A DNA stretch of 64,000 nucleotides, from positions 195,655 through 259,654 of the forward strand of contig DKQK01000071.1 in NCBI GenBank assembly GCA_002471665.1. The letters run 5' to 3'. Under the pieces are notes generated by a model. The model had not been told where the DNA came from and ran no database searches. It saw only the letters and a program-made list of their open reading frames with translations. Made by a program: the position numbers and the translations under genes. Source of the stretch: Gammaproteobacteria bacterium UBA7310 (lineage in GTDB: Bacteria > Pseudomonadota > Gammaproteobacteria > Pseudomonadales > Ketobacteraceae). Below, one piece after another: positions 16,865 through 26,111 of the stretch. The number at the start of each line of letters is the position of its first letter. The stretch's first letter is position 1.

Positions 16865-17433
16865 AGCAACAATCGCAGCTGATCCTCACCAGTTTCCTGC
16901 TGGCACTACTTGCGCTGGGGGCTTTTGCGTACACCAAATGGGATCAGTGGTTTCAACCCGACACCAAAGTCAACAATGAATACGAACAACCGGATATGGT
17001 GGCCATTTCACTGGAGCAGCAAAGCTTTGATGAACTGGGTAAGCGGGAATTTGTGTTGCATGCCGAATCCATGCTGCAGTACATCGCCAGCAATCGAAAT
17101 ATTATGGTCAAACCCATCATCACTTTTTTTGGGGAACAGGAAGCGTCATGGCAAACCAGTGCCGCCAGCGCCACCTCAGATAACGAAGCCAATAAGCTGC
17201 ATTTATCGGGCAACGTCACCGTTGTGCAGCAAGGGGTAAGGGAAGCCGCTGTGCTGGAAACCGAAACCCTGGAACTTTACCCAAGGCGATCCTATGCCTC
17301 CACGGACGACAAGGTCATCATTCGGCAAACCGGGGTCTACATTGAAGCGGTCGGCTTGAACGCCGATCTGAACGAGAATCGAATCACTCTACGGCAAAAC
17401 GTCACCAGCATTTATGAACCTGCTAAGTCTTAA
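16861..17433 (+). CDS. lptC: LPS export protein LptC
   Basis: A 190-residue bitopic protein with one N-terminal membrane helix (about 7-24) and a periplasmic beta-jellyroll. It receives LPS from LptBFG and hands it to LptA. ATG 16861 overlaps the kdsC stop and begins the anchor; the longer frame is a shadow of kdsC. It overlaps lptA by 20 bp. Confidence 0.94.
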   Translation: MKQQSQLILTSFLLALLALGAFAYTKWDQWFQPDTKVNNEYEQPDMVAISLEQQSFDELGKREFVLHAESMLQYIASNRNIMVKPIITFFGEQEASWQTSAASATSDNEANKLHLSGNVTVVQQGVREAAVLETETLELYPRRSYASTDDKVIIRQTGVYIEAVGLNADLNENRITLRQNVTSIYEPAKS

Positions 17434-17986
17434 AGCGTTACTCTGCATAATAACGTTCGCCTTCGCATCCAGCGCTGCCCGGGCGCTGGACAGTGATCGG
17501 CTGCAACCCTTGAAAATTGTGGCGGACACTGCCCTGATCGACGAAAAAGACGGCACTGCCACCTATACAGGCAACGTTGTACTGACCCAGGGCACCCTGC
17601 GCATTGCAGCGGAATCACTCAAGATCAAAACGGAGTTGGGTAAAGTGGACGTGGTCATGGCAGTGGGCGAGCCGGCGCTGTTTTCTCAGGTTCCGGAGCC
17701 CAACCAGGCAGAGGTCATCGCCAAAGCCAAAAAGATCGATTACCTGGTAAGGGATCAGAAACTGCTGCTGAAAATCAAAGCATCTATTGTGCAGGGCGAG
17801 AACATCTTCCGCGGTGAAGAAATCGTTTATGAAATCCAGAGCCAGCGCCTGCAGGCGGTGGGACAAACCGGAGAGGTCAAGCCCGGCAGTATCAAAGGCC
17901 GGGTGGAGATGATATTGCCCGCCGCGACAGATCCTGCCCCGAATGCGCCCAGCCCCGACGAGACGGAGGCAGCGCCGTCACAATGA
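17414..17986 (+). CDS. lptA: LPS transport periplasmic bridge protein LptA
   Basis: A 190-residue periplasmic protein. A signal peptide (about 1-25, ending AARA-LD) precedes an OstA-like beta-jellyroll with YTGNVVLTQGTLRI, the usual LptA signature. It polymerises between LptC and LptD to move LPS to the outer membrane. The last 25 residues are a proline/aspartate/glutamate-rich tail that is probably disordered. It overlaps lptB by 4 bp. Confidence 0.95.
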   Translation: MNLLSLKALLCIITFAFASSAARALDSDRLQPLKIVADTALIDEKDGTATYTGNVVLTQGTLRIAAESLKIKTELGKVDVVMAVGEPALFSQVPEPNQAEVIAKAKKIDYLVRDQKLLLKIKASIVQGENIFRGEEIVYEIQSQRLQAVGQTGEVKPGSIKGRVEMILPAATDPAPNAPSPDETEAAPSQ

Positions 17987-18708
17987 GCCGTCTTACCGCC
18001 TCCAATCTCGCTAAAAGTTACAAAGGCCGTGCCGTGGTGGAAGACGTTTCCATTACCATTGAAAGCGGACAAATCGTGGGGTTGCTCGGCCCCAATGGGG
18101 CCGGTAAAACCACCTGTTTCTACATGATCATTGGCATCGTGCCCCAGGACAAGGGGCGCATCGTTATCGACGATACTGAAATCACCCATCTGCCCATGCA
18201 CGGACGGGCCGCCAAAGGCATCGGCTACCTGCCCCAGGAAGCCTCCATTTTTCGCCGCTTGAAAGTCCGGGAAAACATCATGGCGATACTTGAGACCCGC
18301 AAGGACCTGACCCGCAAACAGCGGCAAAGCAAACTGGAAGAGCTGCTGGCTGAGTTTCACATCGGACACATCGCCGATTCACTGGGCATGGCCCTGTCCG
18401 GTGGTGAGCGCCGCCGCGTCGAGATTGCCCGCGCTCTGGCCACTGACCCGGCCTTCATTCTGCTGGATGAACCCTTCGCCGGGGTCGACCCCATTTCCGT
18501 GGCAGACATCAAGCAAATCATCAGCCACCTGCGTGATCGTGGGCTGGGCGTACTCATCACGGACCACAATGTGCGGGACACTCTGGACATTTGCGAGAAG
18601 GCTTTTATCGTCAGCGAAGGGCACATCATTGCTGAAGGTGAGCCCTCACTTATCCTGCAAAACCAGAAAGTCCGCGATGTTTATCTGGGTAACCAGTTCC
18701 ATATGTAA
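17983..18708 (+). CDS. lptB: LPS export ABC transporter ATPase LptB
   Basis: A 241-residue ABC ATPase. Walker A GPNGAGKT (36-43), signature LSGGERRR, Walker B ILLDEPFAGVDP and the switch histidine in ITDHNVRD are all present. It powers LptFG-driven LPS extraction from the inner membrane. It is the last gene of the yrbG-kds-lpt series, with a 186-bp gap to rpoN. Confidence 0.97.
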   Translation: MSRLTASNLAKSYKGRAVVEDVSITIESGQIVGLLGPNGAGKTTCFYMIIGIVPQDKGRIVIDDTEITHLPMHGRAAKGIGYLPQEASIFRRLKVRENIMAILETRKDLTRKQRQSKLEELLAEFHIGHIADSLGMALSGGERRRVEIARALATDPAFILLDEPFAGVDPISVADIKQIISHLRDRGLGVLITDHNVRDTLDICEKAFIVSEGHIIAEGEPSLILQNQKVRDVYLGNQFHM

Positions 18709-18894
18709 AAGTTCTAAGCAATTTCAGGCATGTAAATTGCTTTGCAGCGTCACTGCTCTTACAATTAAACCCAAGCGGTTCTATTTCGGCACCAATAAAC
18801 TGTTGAAATTAGGTCACTATTTGACTGCCTGGAATACAGCAATCCGATGCTGTACAGATGTCTCCGGTCGTTGCAGAAGTTGAATTAGGTATCA

Positions 18895-20517
18895 ATGAAA
18901 CCAACCTTACAGCTCAAAATTGGTCAACACCTCACCATGACGCCGCAGCTGCAGCAGGCAATTCGCCTATTGCAGCTCTCCACTTTGGATCTTCAAACCG
19001 AAATCCAGGAAGCGCTGGAATCCAACCCCCTCCTGGATGTGGATGAGTCTTCACCGGACAACGACAGCAACGATTCCGGTAACGGACAGAGTGACAGCAC
19101 CAGCAAAACCGACAACGACCAGAATCTCGATTTTTCAAAATCCCAAGATACCCAGGACACCCAATCCAGCAACAACAACGCCGATGACTCGTCGGTGGAT
19201 CTGGAAGGCAAGGAGATGCCCAACGAACTGCCCGTGGACAGTGACTGGGATACCATGTTCGATGGTGCCGCAGGCCCCTCGTCCAGTGGCGGCAGCTTTG
19301 ACGATGACGATTTTGACTACGACAGCCGCAACACGGCGCCCGAATCCATTTACGACAACCTTATGTGGCAACTGAATCTGACCCCCATGTCAGACATGGA
19401 CCGGATGATTGCCATGGCCATCATTGAAGGCATCAACCCCAAGGGCTATCTCACCCAGTCCGTGGAGGAAATCCGCGATGGTGTGCTGGCGCAACAGGAC
19501 GTGGTGGCCGACCTGGTCAGATTACAGCAGGAAGAACTGCAGGCCATGGACATCCAGTTACAGCCGGATGACGATGATGATGGCCTACCCGTATCCCTGG
19601 AAGAGGTGCTGGCTGTATTGCACCGGGTTCAGCAGTTCGACCCCCCCGGAGTGGCCGCCCGTGACCTGCGGGAATGCCTGCTGATTCAGCTCAAACAACT
19701 GCCCCGGGATGAACCCCACCGGGATGATGCCATCATGGTGGTGGAGATGTTTCTGGATGCGCTGGGTGCCCGCGATTTCGCCACCATCATGCGCAAGGGC
19801 AAACTGTCCGAGGCCCGACTGAAAAGCGCCATTGCGTTGATCCAGACCCTGAACCCTTATCCGGGCAGCAGCGTCGAAACCGATGATACCCAGTATGTCA
19901 TCCCGGATGTCATTGTGAGTAAGGACAAAGGCCGCTGGAAAGTGGAGTTGAACCCGGAAGCCACCCCGCGCCTCAGGGTCAACAGCAGCTACGCATCCAT
20001 GATCCAGCGTGCGGACAACAGCAGCGACAACACCTTCCTGAAAAACAATCTGCAGGAAGCCCGTTGGTTTATCAAAAGCTTACAAAGCCGCAACGAAACC
20101 CTGCTTAAAGTAGCCACCAAAATAGTGGAATATCAAATAGGGTTTCTCGAACAGGGGGAGGAAGCCATGAAACCACTGGTACTGCACGATATTGCAGAAG
20201 CGGTCGGCATGCATGAATCCACCATTTCCCGGGTCACCACGCAGAAGTTCATGCACACCCCAAGGGGTATATTTGAGCTCAAGTACTTCTTCTCCAGTCA
20301 TGTCAGCACCGGTTCCGGCGGCGAATGCTCCTCCACCGCCATTCGCGCCATCATCAAAAAGCTGATCGCGGCAGAAAATCCCAAAAAACCATTGAGCGAC
20401 AGTAAAATTGCCAACATACTGGAAGAACAGGATATCAAGGTTGCCCGGCGCACCATTGCGAAATATCGCGAAGCCATGATGATCCCGCCGTCCAACGAAA
20501 GGAAACGATTGGTTTAA
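18895..20517 (+). CDS. rpoN: RNA polymerase sigma-54 factor
   Basis: A 540-residue sigma-54. Region I (1-50) is glutamine/leucine-rich (MTPQLQQAIRLLQLSTLDL). Region II (about 51-150) is a long acidic Asp/Ser/Asn-rich linker. The core-binding and helix-turn-helix domains follow, and the RpoN box ARRTIAKYRE lies at 517-526 near the C-terminus. It is longer than the E. coli (477) and Pseudomonas (497) proteins, mostly through the acidic linker. It directs nitrogen, motility and other enhancer-dependent promoters and is followed by hpf, ptsN, rapZ and ptsO, the standard rpoN cluster. Confidence 0.97.
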   Translation: MKPTLQLKIGQHLTMTPQLQQAIRLLQLSTLDLQTEIQEALESNPLLDVDESSPDNDSNDSGNGQSDSTSKTDNDQNLDFSKSQDTQDTQSSNNNADDSSVDLEGKEMPNELPVDSDWDTMFDGAAGPSSSGGSFDDDDFDYDSRNTAPESIYDNLMWQLNLTPMSDMDRMIAMAIIEGINPKGYLTQSVEEIRDGVLAQQDVVADLVRLQQEELQAMDIQLQPDDDDDGLPVSLEEVLAVLHRVQQFDPPGVAARDLRECLLIQLKQLPRDEPHRDDAIMVVEMFLDALGARDFATIMRKGKLSEARLKSAIALIQTLNPYPGSSVETDDTQYVIPDVIVSKDKGRWKVELNPEATPRLRVNSSYASMIQRADNSSDNTFLKNNLQEARWFIKSLQSRNETLLKVATKIVEYQIGFLEQGEEAMKPLVLHDIAEAVGMHESTISRVTTQKFMHTPRGIFELKYFFSSHVSTGSGGECSSTAIRAIIKKLIAAENPKKPLSDSKIANILEEQDIKVARRTIAKYREAMMIPPSNERKRLV

Positions 20518-20612
20518 CTGTTGGTCACAGTTATATAAGCGTAAACACCAGACCACTGCCAACATCAGGCTTTGGTCGCAGTAACATCTAAACCACGATT
20601 AAGGAGTGGCCT

Positions 20613-20900
20613 ATGCAAATCAATATCAGCGGACATCACGTAGAAGTTACCGACTCCATGAAGGACTACGTTGCCGATAAGATGCAGAAACTGGAACGCC
20701 ATACCGACGACATCACCAGCATCCAGGCGATTCTCAGTGTAGAGAAAAACCGCCAGAAAGCAGAAGCCAAAATCCACGTAAAAGGCGCTGATTTATTTGC
20801 CAACGCCGAATCCGAAGACATGTACGCCGCCATTGATATGATGACCGACAAGCTGGACCGACAGGTGCTGAAGCACAAGGAAAAAATGAAAAGCTGGTAA
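20613..20900 (+). CDS. hpf: Ribosome hibernation promoting factor, short form
   Basis: A 95-residue HPF/YfiA protein starting MQINISGHHVEVTDSMKDYV, the family signature. The short type lacks the C-terminal dimerisation domain of long HPF and works with RMF to form 100S ribosomes in stationary phase. GGAGTGG precedes the ATG. It sits between rpoN and ptsN as in other gammaproteobacteria. Confidence 0.95.
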   Translation: MQINISGHHVEVTDSMKDYVADKMQKLERHTDDITSIQAILSVEKNRQKAEAKIHVKGADLFANAESEDMYAAIDMMTDKLDRQVLKHKEKMKSW

Positions 20901-20920
20901 CTGAAGGTTATTGATAACGT

Positions 20921-21373
20921 ATGGAACTTGCTGAAATCATCAGTCCGCAACGGGTCTTTGAAGACGTTCCCGGCGGCAGCAAAAAGAAAGTTCTGGAAAC
21001 CGCTGCTGGGCTGATCGCCCAGCAGTGCCCGGAGCTTGACCCCAATGAACTTTTTGACAACCTTATCTCGCGGGAAAAGCTGGGCAGTACCGGTTTGGGT
21101 AAAGGCATTGCTATCCCCCACTGCCGGGCCAATCACTGCAGTAACGCCATTGGCGCGTTTATCAAATTGGAGAGCGGCGTGGACTTCGATTCCATCGACC
21201 ATGAGCCGGTGGACATGCTGTTTGTTTTACTGGTGCCGCAGGATGCTCACGAGGAGCACCTGAACATCCTTTCCAAAATCGCCACCCTGTTCAATGATGA
21301 CAACCGTCGCAAAACATTGCGTGCGGCCCACTCCACCGACAGTATTTATGACGCACTGGTGACACCGGTATGA
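20921..21373 (+). CDS. ptsN: Nitrogen PTS enzyme IIA (EIIA-Ntr)
   Basis: A 150-residue EIIA domain. The phosphorylated histidine is His67 in GIAIPHCRA. EIIA-Ntr takes phosphate from NPr (ptsO in this cluster) and regulates potassium uptake, sigma-54-linked functions and other partners instead of importing sugar. It overlaps rapZ by 4 bp. Confidence 0.95.
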   Translation: MELAEIISPQRVFEDVPGGSKKKVLETAAGLIAQQCPELDPNELFDNLISREKLGSTGLGKGIAIPHCRANHCSNAIGAFIKLESGVDFDSIDHEPVDMLFVLLVPQDAHEEHLNILSKIATLFNDDNRRKTLRAAHSTDSIYDALVTPV

Positions 21374-22221
21374 AATTAGTGGTAATCAGCGGTCGCTCCG
21401 GATCAGGAAAAACCACTGCATTACACGTCCTGGAAGACATCGGCTACTACTGCGTTGACAACCTTCCCGTTACCCTGCTGCGGGATCTGATGAGTGAACT
21501 GGCAACACGGTCTTCGCCCAAAATTGAAGAAGTCGCCATCGGCATCGATGCGCGCAACAGCGTGACCCAACTTGAGAAGCTACCCAACGTCCTGCGGGAA
21601 TTGACCGCAGATGGTGTCGAAAGCCAGGTTATCTATCTGGACGCAGGCGATGAAACACTGGTCAAACGCTTCAGCGAAACCCGCCGCAAACACCCTATCA
21701 GCAACGACACCAACACCCTGAAAGAAGCCATCGACCGGGAACGGGAAATGCTGAATCCGGTGGCTGCCAGCGCCAGCCTGATCATCGATACCAGCAATCT
21801 CACCCTGCACGAACTGCGCGACCAAATCAAAATCCGGGTAACCCACTCGCAGGAAGGCATGGCGATATTGTTCCAGTCCTTTGGCTTTAAGAATGGAATA
21901 CCCAGTGATGCCGACCTGGTGTTTGATGTGCGCTGTCTCCCCAACCCGCACTGGATAACCCAGTTGCGCAGTCAAACCGGATTGGACGAAGGTGTCCAGA
22001 ACTTCCTGCGGGGCCATCCTCCCGTACAGGAGATGGTGGACGATCTGACCGCTTATCTGGAAAAATGGTTACCCCGCTTTGCCGCCAATAACCGCAGCTA
22101 TATGACCGTGTCCATTGGTTGCACCGGTGGCCAGCATCGTTCGGTGTACATTACCGAACAACTCAGTGAGTATTTCAAATCCCGCTTTAGCAATGTCCAG
22201 GCTAGACATCGAGACTTATAA
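21370..22221 (+). CDS. rapZ: RNase adapter protein RapZ
   Basis: A 283-residue P-loop protein. Walker A is GRSGSGKT at 8-15; the C-terminal domain has GCTGGQHRSVYITEQL, the conserved motif of the RNA/GlcN6P-binding half. In E. coli RapZ delivers small RNA GlmZ to RNase E and so sets GlmS levels; outside enterics this target may differ. It overlaps ptsN by 4 bp and is followed by ptsO. Confidence 0.96.
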   Translation: MKLVVISGRSGSGKTTALHVLEDIGYYCVDNLPVTLLRDLMSELATRSSPKIEEVAIGIDARNSVTQLEKLPNVLRELTADGVESQVIYLDAGDETLVKRFSETRRKHPISNDTNTLKEAIDREREMLNPVAASASLIIDTSNLTLHELRDQIKIRVTHSQEGMAILFQSFGFKNGIPSDADLVFDVRCLPNPHWITQLRSQTGLDEGVQNFLRGHPPVQEMVDDLTAYLEKWLPRFAANNRSYMTVSIGCTGGQHRSVYITEQLSEYFKSRFSNVQARHRDL

Positions 22222-22260
22222 GCTGGTTTAATCAAACCTGCAGTATTGGTGTGAGTCACT

Positions 22261-22533
22261 ATGAAACTGGAAAAATCCATAACCATAATCAATAAGCTGG
22301 GATTGCACGCACGTGCTGCCTCCAAACTGGTGGGAACCGCATCCCGCTATGAAAGCCAGATTCTGCTGAATCGAAACGGCCAGCAGGCCGATGCCAAAAG
22401 CATCATGTCCATTTTGATGCTGGCGGCCAGTCAGGGCACTGAATTGCAGGTAACGGTGAACGGAGCCGATGCCGAAGAGGCCTGGCACAATATCGAAACA
22501 TTGATCAATAACCGCTTTGACGAAGCCGAATAG
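22261..22533 (+). CDS. ptsO: Nitrogen PTS phosphocarrier NPr
   Basis: A 90-residue HPr-like protein. The phospho-histidine is His16 in LGLHARAASKL. The NPr identity rests on its position after rapZ and its role as donor to EIIA-Ntr (ptsN). The enzyme I-Ntr (ptsP) that would phosphorylate it is not in this window. Confidence 0.94.
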   Translation: MKLEKSITIINKLGLHARAASKLVGTASRYESQILLNRNGQQADAKSIMSILMLAASQGTELQVTVNGADAEEAWHNIETLINNRFDEAE

Positions 22534-22630
22534 ATAGCAACTGGCCATCTTCAGCGCATCTCGTTAGAATGCTGCACCGCTATCGCGGTGGCATTCATCC
22601 CCCTGTCCAAGTCAAGCTGAGAGGTGATCT

Positions 22631-23986
22631 GTGGCAAAATCCCAAACCAGCCATGAAACGCAAGATCAGCTGCATACTTTTCTACACGCACTGGACAGCG
22701 GTGCCTTTGATGAAATCCGCCGAATGCTGCGGGGCATGTCACCGGCGGAGATCGCCAAGCTTATCGAATCCTCCCCCCTGCGCGCCCGCAACCTGCTTTG
22801 GCAGCTGATCGACAAGGAAGATGAAGGCGAAGTTCTGCAGTACGTCAATGAAGAACTGGCCGCCTATTTTCTGCGCCACCGTAATACGGAAGACATCCTG
22901 AGTCTGGTGGAAGGCTTTGACGCCGACGACTTCGCTGACTTGTTACAGGAACTGCCCCACGCGGTGATGCGCCAGGTGCTGGATTCGCTGGACGATCAGA
23001 ACCGTTACCGCATCGAAACCATTCTGGCCTACCCGGAAGACACTGCCGGCGGCCTGATGGATACGGACATCATCACCATCCGCCCGGATATTTCCCTGGA
23101 CGTGGTACTGCGGTACCTGCGGCGGCACGAATCTCTGCCCGACACCACCGACAACCTGCATGTGGTGAACCGCACGGGGCAGTTTGTGGGCATTCTGCCC
23201 CTGACAAAATTGCTGATCAAGGACCCGGGCATGAGCGTGCGCGAGGCCATGAATTCCGCCAAGGCCATCCCCGCCACCACGTCAGCCCGTGATGTGGCGC
23301 AAATGTTCGAGCGCGAGGATTTGGTCACCGCCCCGGTGGTGGATGATAACGGTGTGCTGCTGGGCCGCATCACCATCGATGATGTGGTGGACGTGATTCT
23401 GGAAGGGGCCGATCACTCCCTAATGAGCATGGCGGGGATGGATGAGGATGAAGACACCTTTGCACCGGTCTGGAAAACCACCCGCCGCCGGGCCGTCTGG
23501 TTGGGCATCAACCTGCTGACCGCCTTTCTTGCCTCCTATATGATCGGCCTGTTTGAAGGCACTCTGGAAAAAGTGGTGGCCCTGGCGGTATTGATGCCCA
23601 TCGTCGCCAGCATGGGAGGCATTGCCGGCAACCAGACCCTGACCCTGGTGATTCGGGGCATGGCTTTGGGTCACGTGGGCACCGCCAACGCCCGCTGGCT
23701 GTTAACCAAGGAAATCTCCGTGGGTTTTCTCAATGGCATCCTCTGGTCGGCAGTGGTCGGCGCCATCGCCGCCACTTGGTTCAACGATTTGTTGCTGGGC
23801 GGCGTGCTGGCGGCCGCCATGATCATCAACCTCTTGGTCGCCGCTCTGGCGGGCGCTTCCCTGCCGATGTTACTGGACAAAGCAGGCATCGACCCCGCGC
23901 TGTCCGGCGGCGTTATACTGACCACGGTCACCGATGTGGTTGGTTTCTGTTCGTTTTTGGGCTTGGCCACGCTCTATTACGCCTGA
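22631..23986 (+). CDS. mgtE: Magnesium channel MgtE
   Basis: A 451-residue MgtE. The N-terminal helical domain (about 1-130) and two CBS domains (about 135-260) form the cytoplasmic magnesium sensor; five membrane helices (about 285-450) form the pore, including GGIAGNQTLTLVIRG. Magnesium binding between N and CBS domains closes the channel. The start is GTG, supported by GAGG seven bases upstream. It follows ptsO by 97 bp and often accompanies the rpoN-pts cluster in related bacteria. Confidence 0.95.
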   Translation: MAKSQTSHETQDQLHTFLHALDSGAFDEIRRMLRGMSPAEIAKLIESSPLRARNLLWQLIDKEDEGEVLQYVNEELAAYFLRHRNTEDILSLVEGFDADDFADLLQELPHAVMRQVLDSLDDQNRYRIETILAYPEDTAGGLMDTDIITIRPDISLDVVLRYLRRHESLPDTTDNLHVVNRTGQFVGILPLTKLLIKDPGMSVREAMNSAKAIPATTSARDVAQMFEREDLVTAPVVDDNGVLLGRITIDDVVDVILEGADHSLMSMAGMDEDEDTFAPVWKTTRRRAVWLGINLLTAFLASYMIGLFEGTLEKVVALAVLMPIVASMGGIAGNQTLTLVIRGMALGHVGTANARWLLTKEISVGFLNGILWSAVVGAIAATWFNDLLLGGVLAAAMIINLLVAALAGASLPMLLDKAGIDPALSGGVILTTVTDVVGFCSFLGLATLYYA

Positions 23987-24074
23987 ACCCGGCAGGCCCA
24001 GAACCATGGCTCAACATCATTGATAGAAGCTATTGATTCGATAGAAAAAACAACTCACAAGCCCGCGCGGACCT

Positions 24075-24102
24075 CTGACAAATTCCGACGTAATCTGATA
24101 CA
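24075..24102 (+). promoter_or_regulatory. Possible sigma-70 promoter of sodB
   Basis: CTGACA (24075-24080) and GATACA (24097-24102) are 16 bases apart, 57 bp before the sodB start. The fit is moderate and no Fur box is obvious. Confidence 0.35.
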
Positions 24103-24158
24103 GTGTGGCCTCTAAACCTAGAGATGAGACCACCATTAACCAACGAGGGGACATACAC

Positions 24159-24743
24159 ATGGCCTTCACTTTGCCTGAATTGCCTTACGCCAAAACTGCA
24201 TTGGCACCGCACATTTCTGAAGAAACCCTGGAATACCATTACGGCAAGCACCACCAGACTTACGTTGATAAACTCAACGGCCTGGTTCCCGGCACCGAGT
24301 ACGAAGGAAAGAGCCTGGAAGAGATCATCAAGACTTCCTCCGGCGGTGTCTTCAACAATGCGGCTCAAATCTGGAACCACACTTTTTACTGGCACAGCCT
24401 GAGCCCCAATGGCGGTGGTGAACCCACCGGTGCCGTGGCCGATGCCATCAACGCTGCTTTTGGTTCGTTCGCGGACTTCAAAGCCAAATTCAATGACTCT
24501 GCCGTCAACAACTTCGGCTCCAGCTGGACCTGGCTGGTCAAAAAAGCCGATGGTTCACTGGACATCGTCAATACCAGCAACGCCGGCACCCCCATCACCG
24601 ACGATGGTGTCACCCCATTGATTACGGTTGATCTGTGGGAACACGCCTACTACATCGATTACCGCAACGCCCGTCCAAAATACCTGGAAGGCTTCTGGAA
24701 TCTGGTCAACTGGGATTTTGCGAACGAAAATTTCGCCAAATAA
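24159..24743 (+). CDS. sodB: Superoxide dismutase, iron type
   Basis: A 194-residue Fe/Mn superoxide dismutase. Metal ligands are His27, His74, Asp158 and His162 (YHYGKHH, WNHTFYW, DLWEHAYY). The sequence MAFTLPELPY and residues around Gln70 in NNAAQIWNH favour the iron enzyme SodB. It has no signal peptide and acts in the cytoplasm. GAGGGG precedes the ATG at 24159. A strong terminator follows, so it is a single-gene unit. Confidence 0.96.
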   Translation: MAFTLPELPYAKTALAPHISEETLEYHYGKHHQTYVDKLNGLVPGTEYEGKSLEEIIKTSSGGVFNNAAQIWNHTFYWHSLSPNGGGEPTGAVADAINAAFGSFADFKAKFNDSAVNNFGSSWTWLVKKADGSLDIVNTSNAGTPITDDGVTPLITVDLWEHAYYIDYRNARPKYLEGFWNLVNWDFANENFAK

Positions 24744-24760
24744 TAAACACCCAAGCCAAC

Positions 24761-24801
24761 AAAAAAAGCTTGCACCACTTTAGGGCGCAAGCTTTTTTTT
24801 T
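24761..24801 (+). terminator. Intrinsic terminator after sodB
   Basis: GCTTGC (24768-24773) pairs with GCAAGC (24787-24792). The stem is extended by a run of seven A residues against nine T residues, giving a U-rich tail and possibly two-way function. Confidence 0.85.
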
Positions 24802-24875
24802 GTGCAATATTTCACAAATCAGCTACTACTTATAAAGGTGTTTGCACATTTGCACGTAAATAAGGAGAGCAACGG

Positions 24876-26096
24876 ATGAAAAATTGCACCATTCAGGTCA
24901 GTCTGCTGGCATCTGCCATCGGGCTGATAGCAACCCCGGCCCTGGCAACCGATATCAGGATTGACGGCTTTGCCAATATCGTTGCCGGTCAAATGATCAG
25001 TGATACTGACGATGGTAGCTTGTATGGTTATGACGAAGACCTGAGCTTTTCCCCCGAATCAAATTACGGCATTCAGTTCCGCGGAGACCTGCAAGAAGGG
25101 TTATCTGTAACAGCCCAAATTGTGGGCCGGGGAAGCGAGGAATTCGACGCAACTGTAACCTGGGCCTACTTAACCTACGAGATAAATGACGAATTATCTT
25201 TGAAAGCAGGGCGATCAAGGGTGCCCTATTTTATATATTCCGATTTCCTTGACATTGGTTACGCATACCACTGGATTCGCCCCCCCCAAGCTGTTTATGG
25301 GCTGGGTTTTGAAAATCAGGACGGTTTAACGCTGGAGCATCTGAAAGACATCGGGGACTGGACATCCCGCATCACTGTGATGGCAGGAAGACTGGATACC
25401 AACACCGATCTAAATGGCACAGACGTTACCCTCAAAATCTTAAATCAAGTGGGTGCAGCATGGAGTATGAGCTATGACTGGTTTACCGCACGCGTTGCCT
25501 ACTTTACTTCTCGGGTTGAAATACCCGTCGATGATCTCACGACCCTGAGTCAAGGAATAATAGATTACGATGCGGGATTGGCACTTGCCGTTCCTGGTTA
25601 TCAAGAAGGCACTCTGGACTCACTCGCTGATAAAGTGGTATTTGATCAGGACAAAGCAGAATTCACTGGAATCGGTTTTGTTGCAGACAAAGGCAATCTT
25701 TTCGCAGTAACTGAATACACGCAAGTCAGAATCGACGACTCCTCGCTGGAGGATAGAGATTCCTGGTATGCGTCTGCGGGCTACAGAATGAACCAGTTCA
25801 CCCTCTTTGGCACATACGAAAAATACAACTTCAACGCAAAGACCGAAGAGATAGATAAGTTTGCCAATGCAGCACCGATAACGGGTGTACCTGCGCTGGA
25901 TGGTGCCAGAGCGGGCATTTTAGCAGCCTTGCCAGATATATTCGCCGGTGAACAAGATGCTGAGGGGATGGGCTTCGGTGTGCGCTACAACTTCCACCCA
26001 TCTGCGGCCATTAAGATTGAGTACAACCAGTTGGATAACCGGACAACTGACACCAAACCACAATCCATCGCCATTGCGACCAATATCGTATTCTAA
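24876..26096 (+). CDS. Gram-negative porin-like outer-membrane protein
   Basis: A 406-residue secreted protein. A signal peptide (1-24, ending TPALA) is followed by alternating beta-strand patterns and a C-terminal strand that ends IATNIVF, the terminal phenylalanine expected for outer-membrane beta-barrels. Motifs such as YGIQFRGDL and LSLKAGRSRVPYF are porin-like. AAGGAGAG precedes the ATG. Codon use looks more AT-rich than in the neighbours. It is followed 15 bp later by a small phosphate-binding-like periplasmic protein, so the pair may act in uptake of the same solute. The substrate cannot be read from sequence. Confidence 0.85.
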   Translation: MKNCTIQVSLLASAIGLIATPALATDIRIDGFANIVAGQMISDTDDGSLYGYDEDLSFSPESNYGIQFRGDLQEGLSVTAQIVGRGSEEFDATVTWAYLTYEINDELSLKAGRSRVPYFIYSDFLDIGYAYHWIRPPQAVYGLGFENQDGLTLEHLKDIGDWTSRITVMAGRLDTNTDLNGTDVTLKILNQVGAAWSMSYDWFTARVAYFTSRVEIPVDDLTTLSQGIIDYDAGLALAVPGYQEGTLDSLADKVVFDQDKAEFTGIGFVADKGNLFAVTEYTQVRIDDSSLEDRDSWYASAGYRMNQFTLFGTYEKYNFNAKTEEIDKFANAAPITGVPALDGARAGILAALPDIFAGEQDAEGMGFGVRYNFHPSAAIKIEYNQLDNRTTDTKPQSIAIATNIVF

Positions 26097-26111
26097 CGGG
26101 AGGAGAACACC

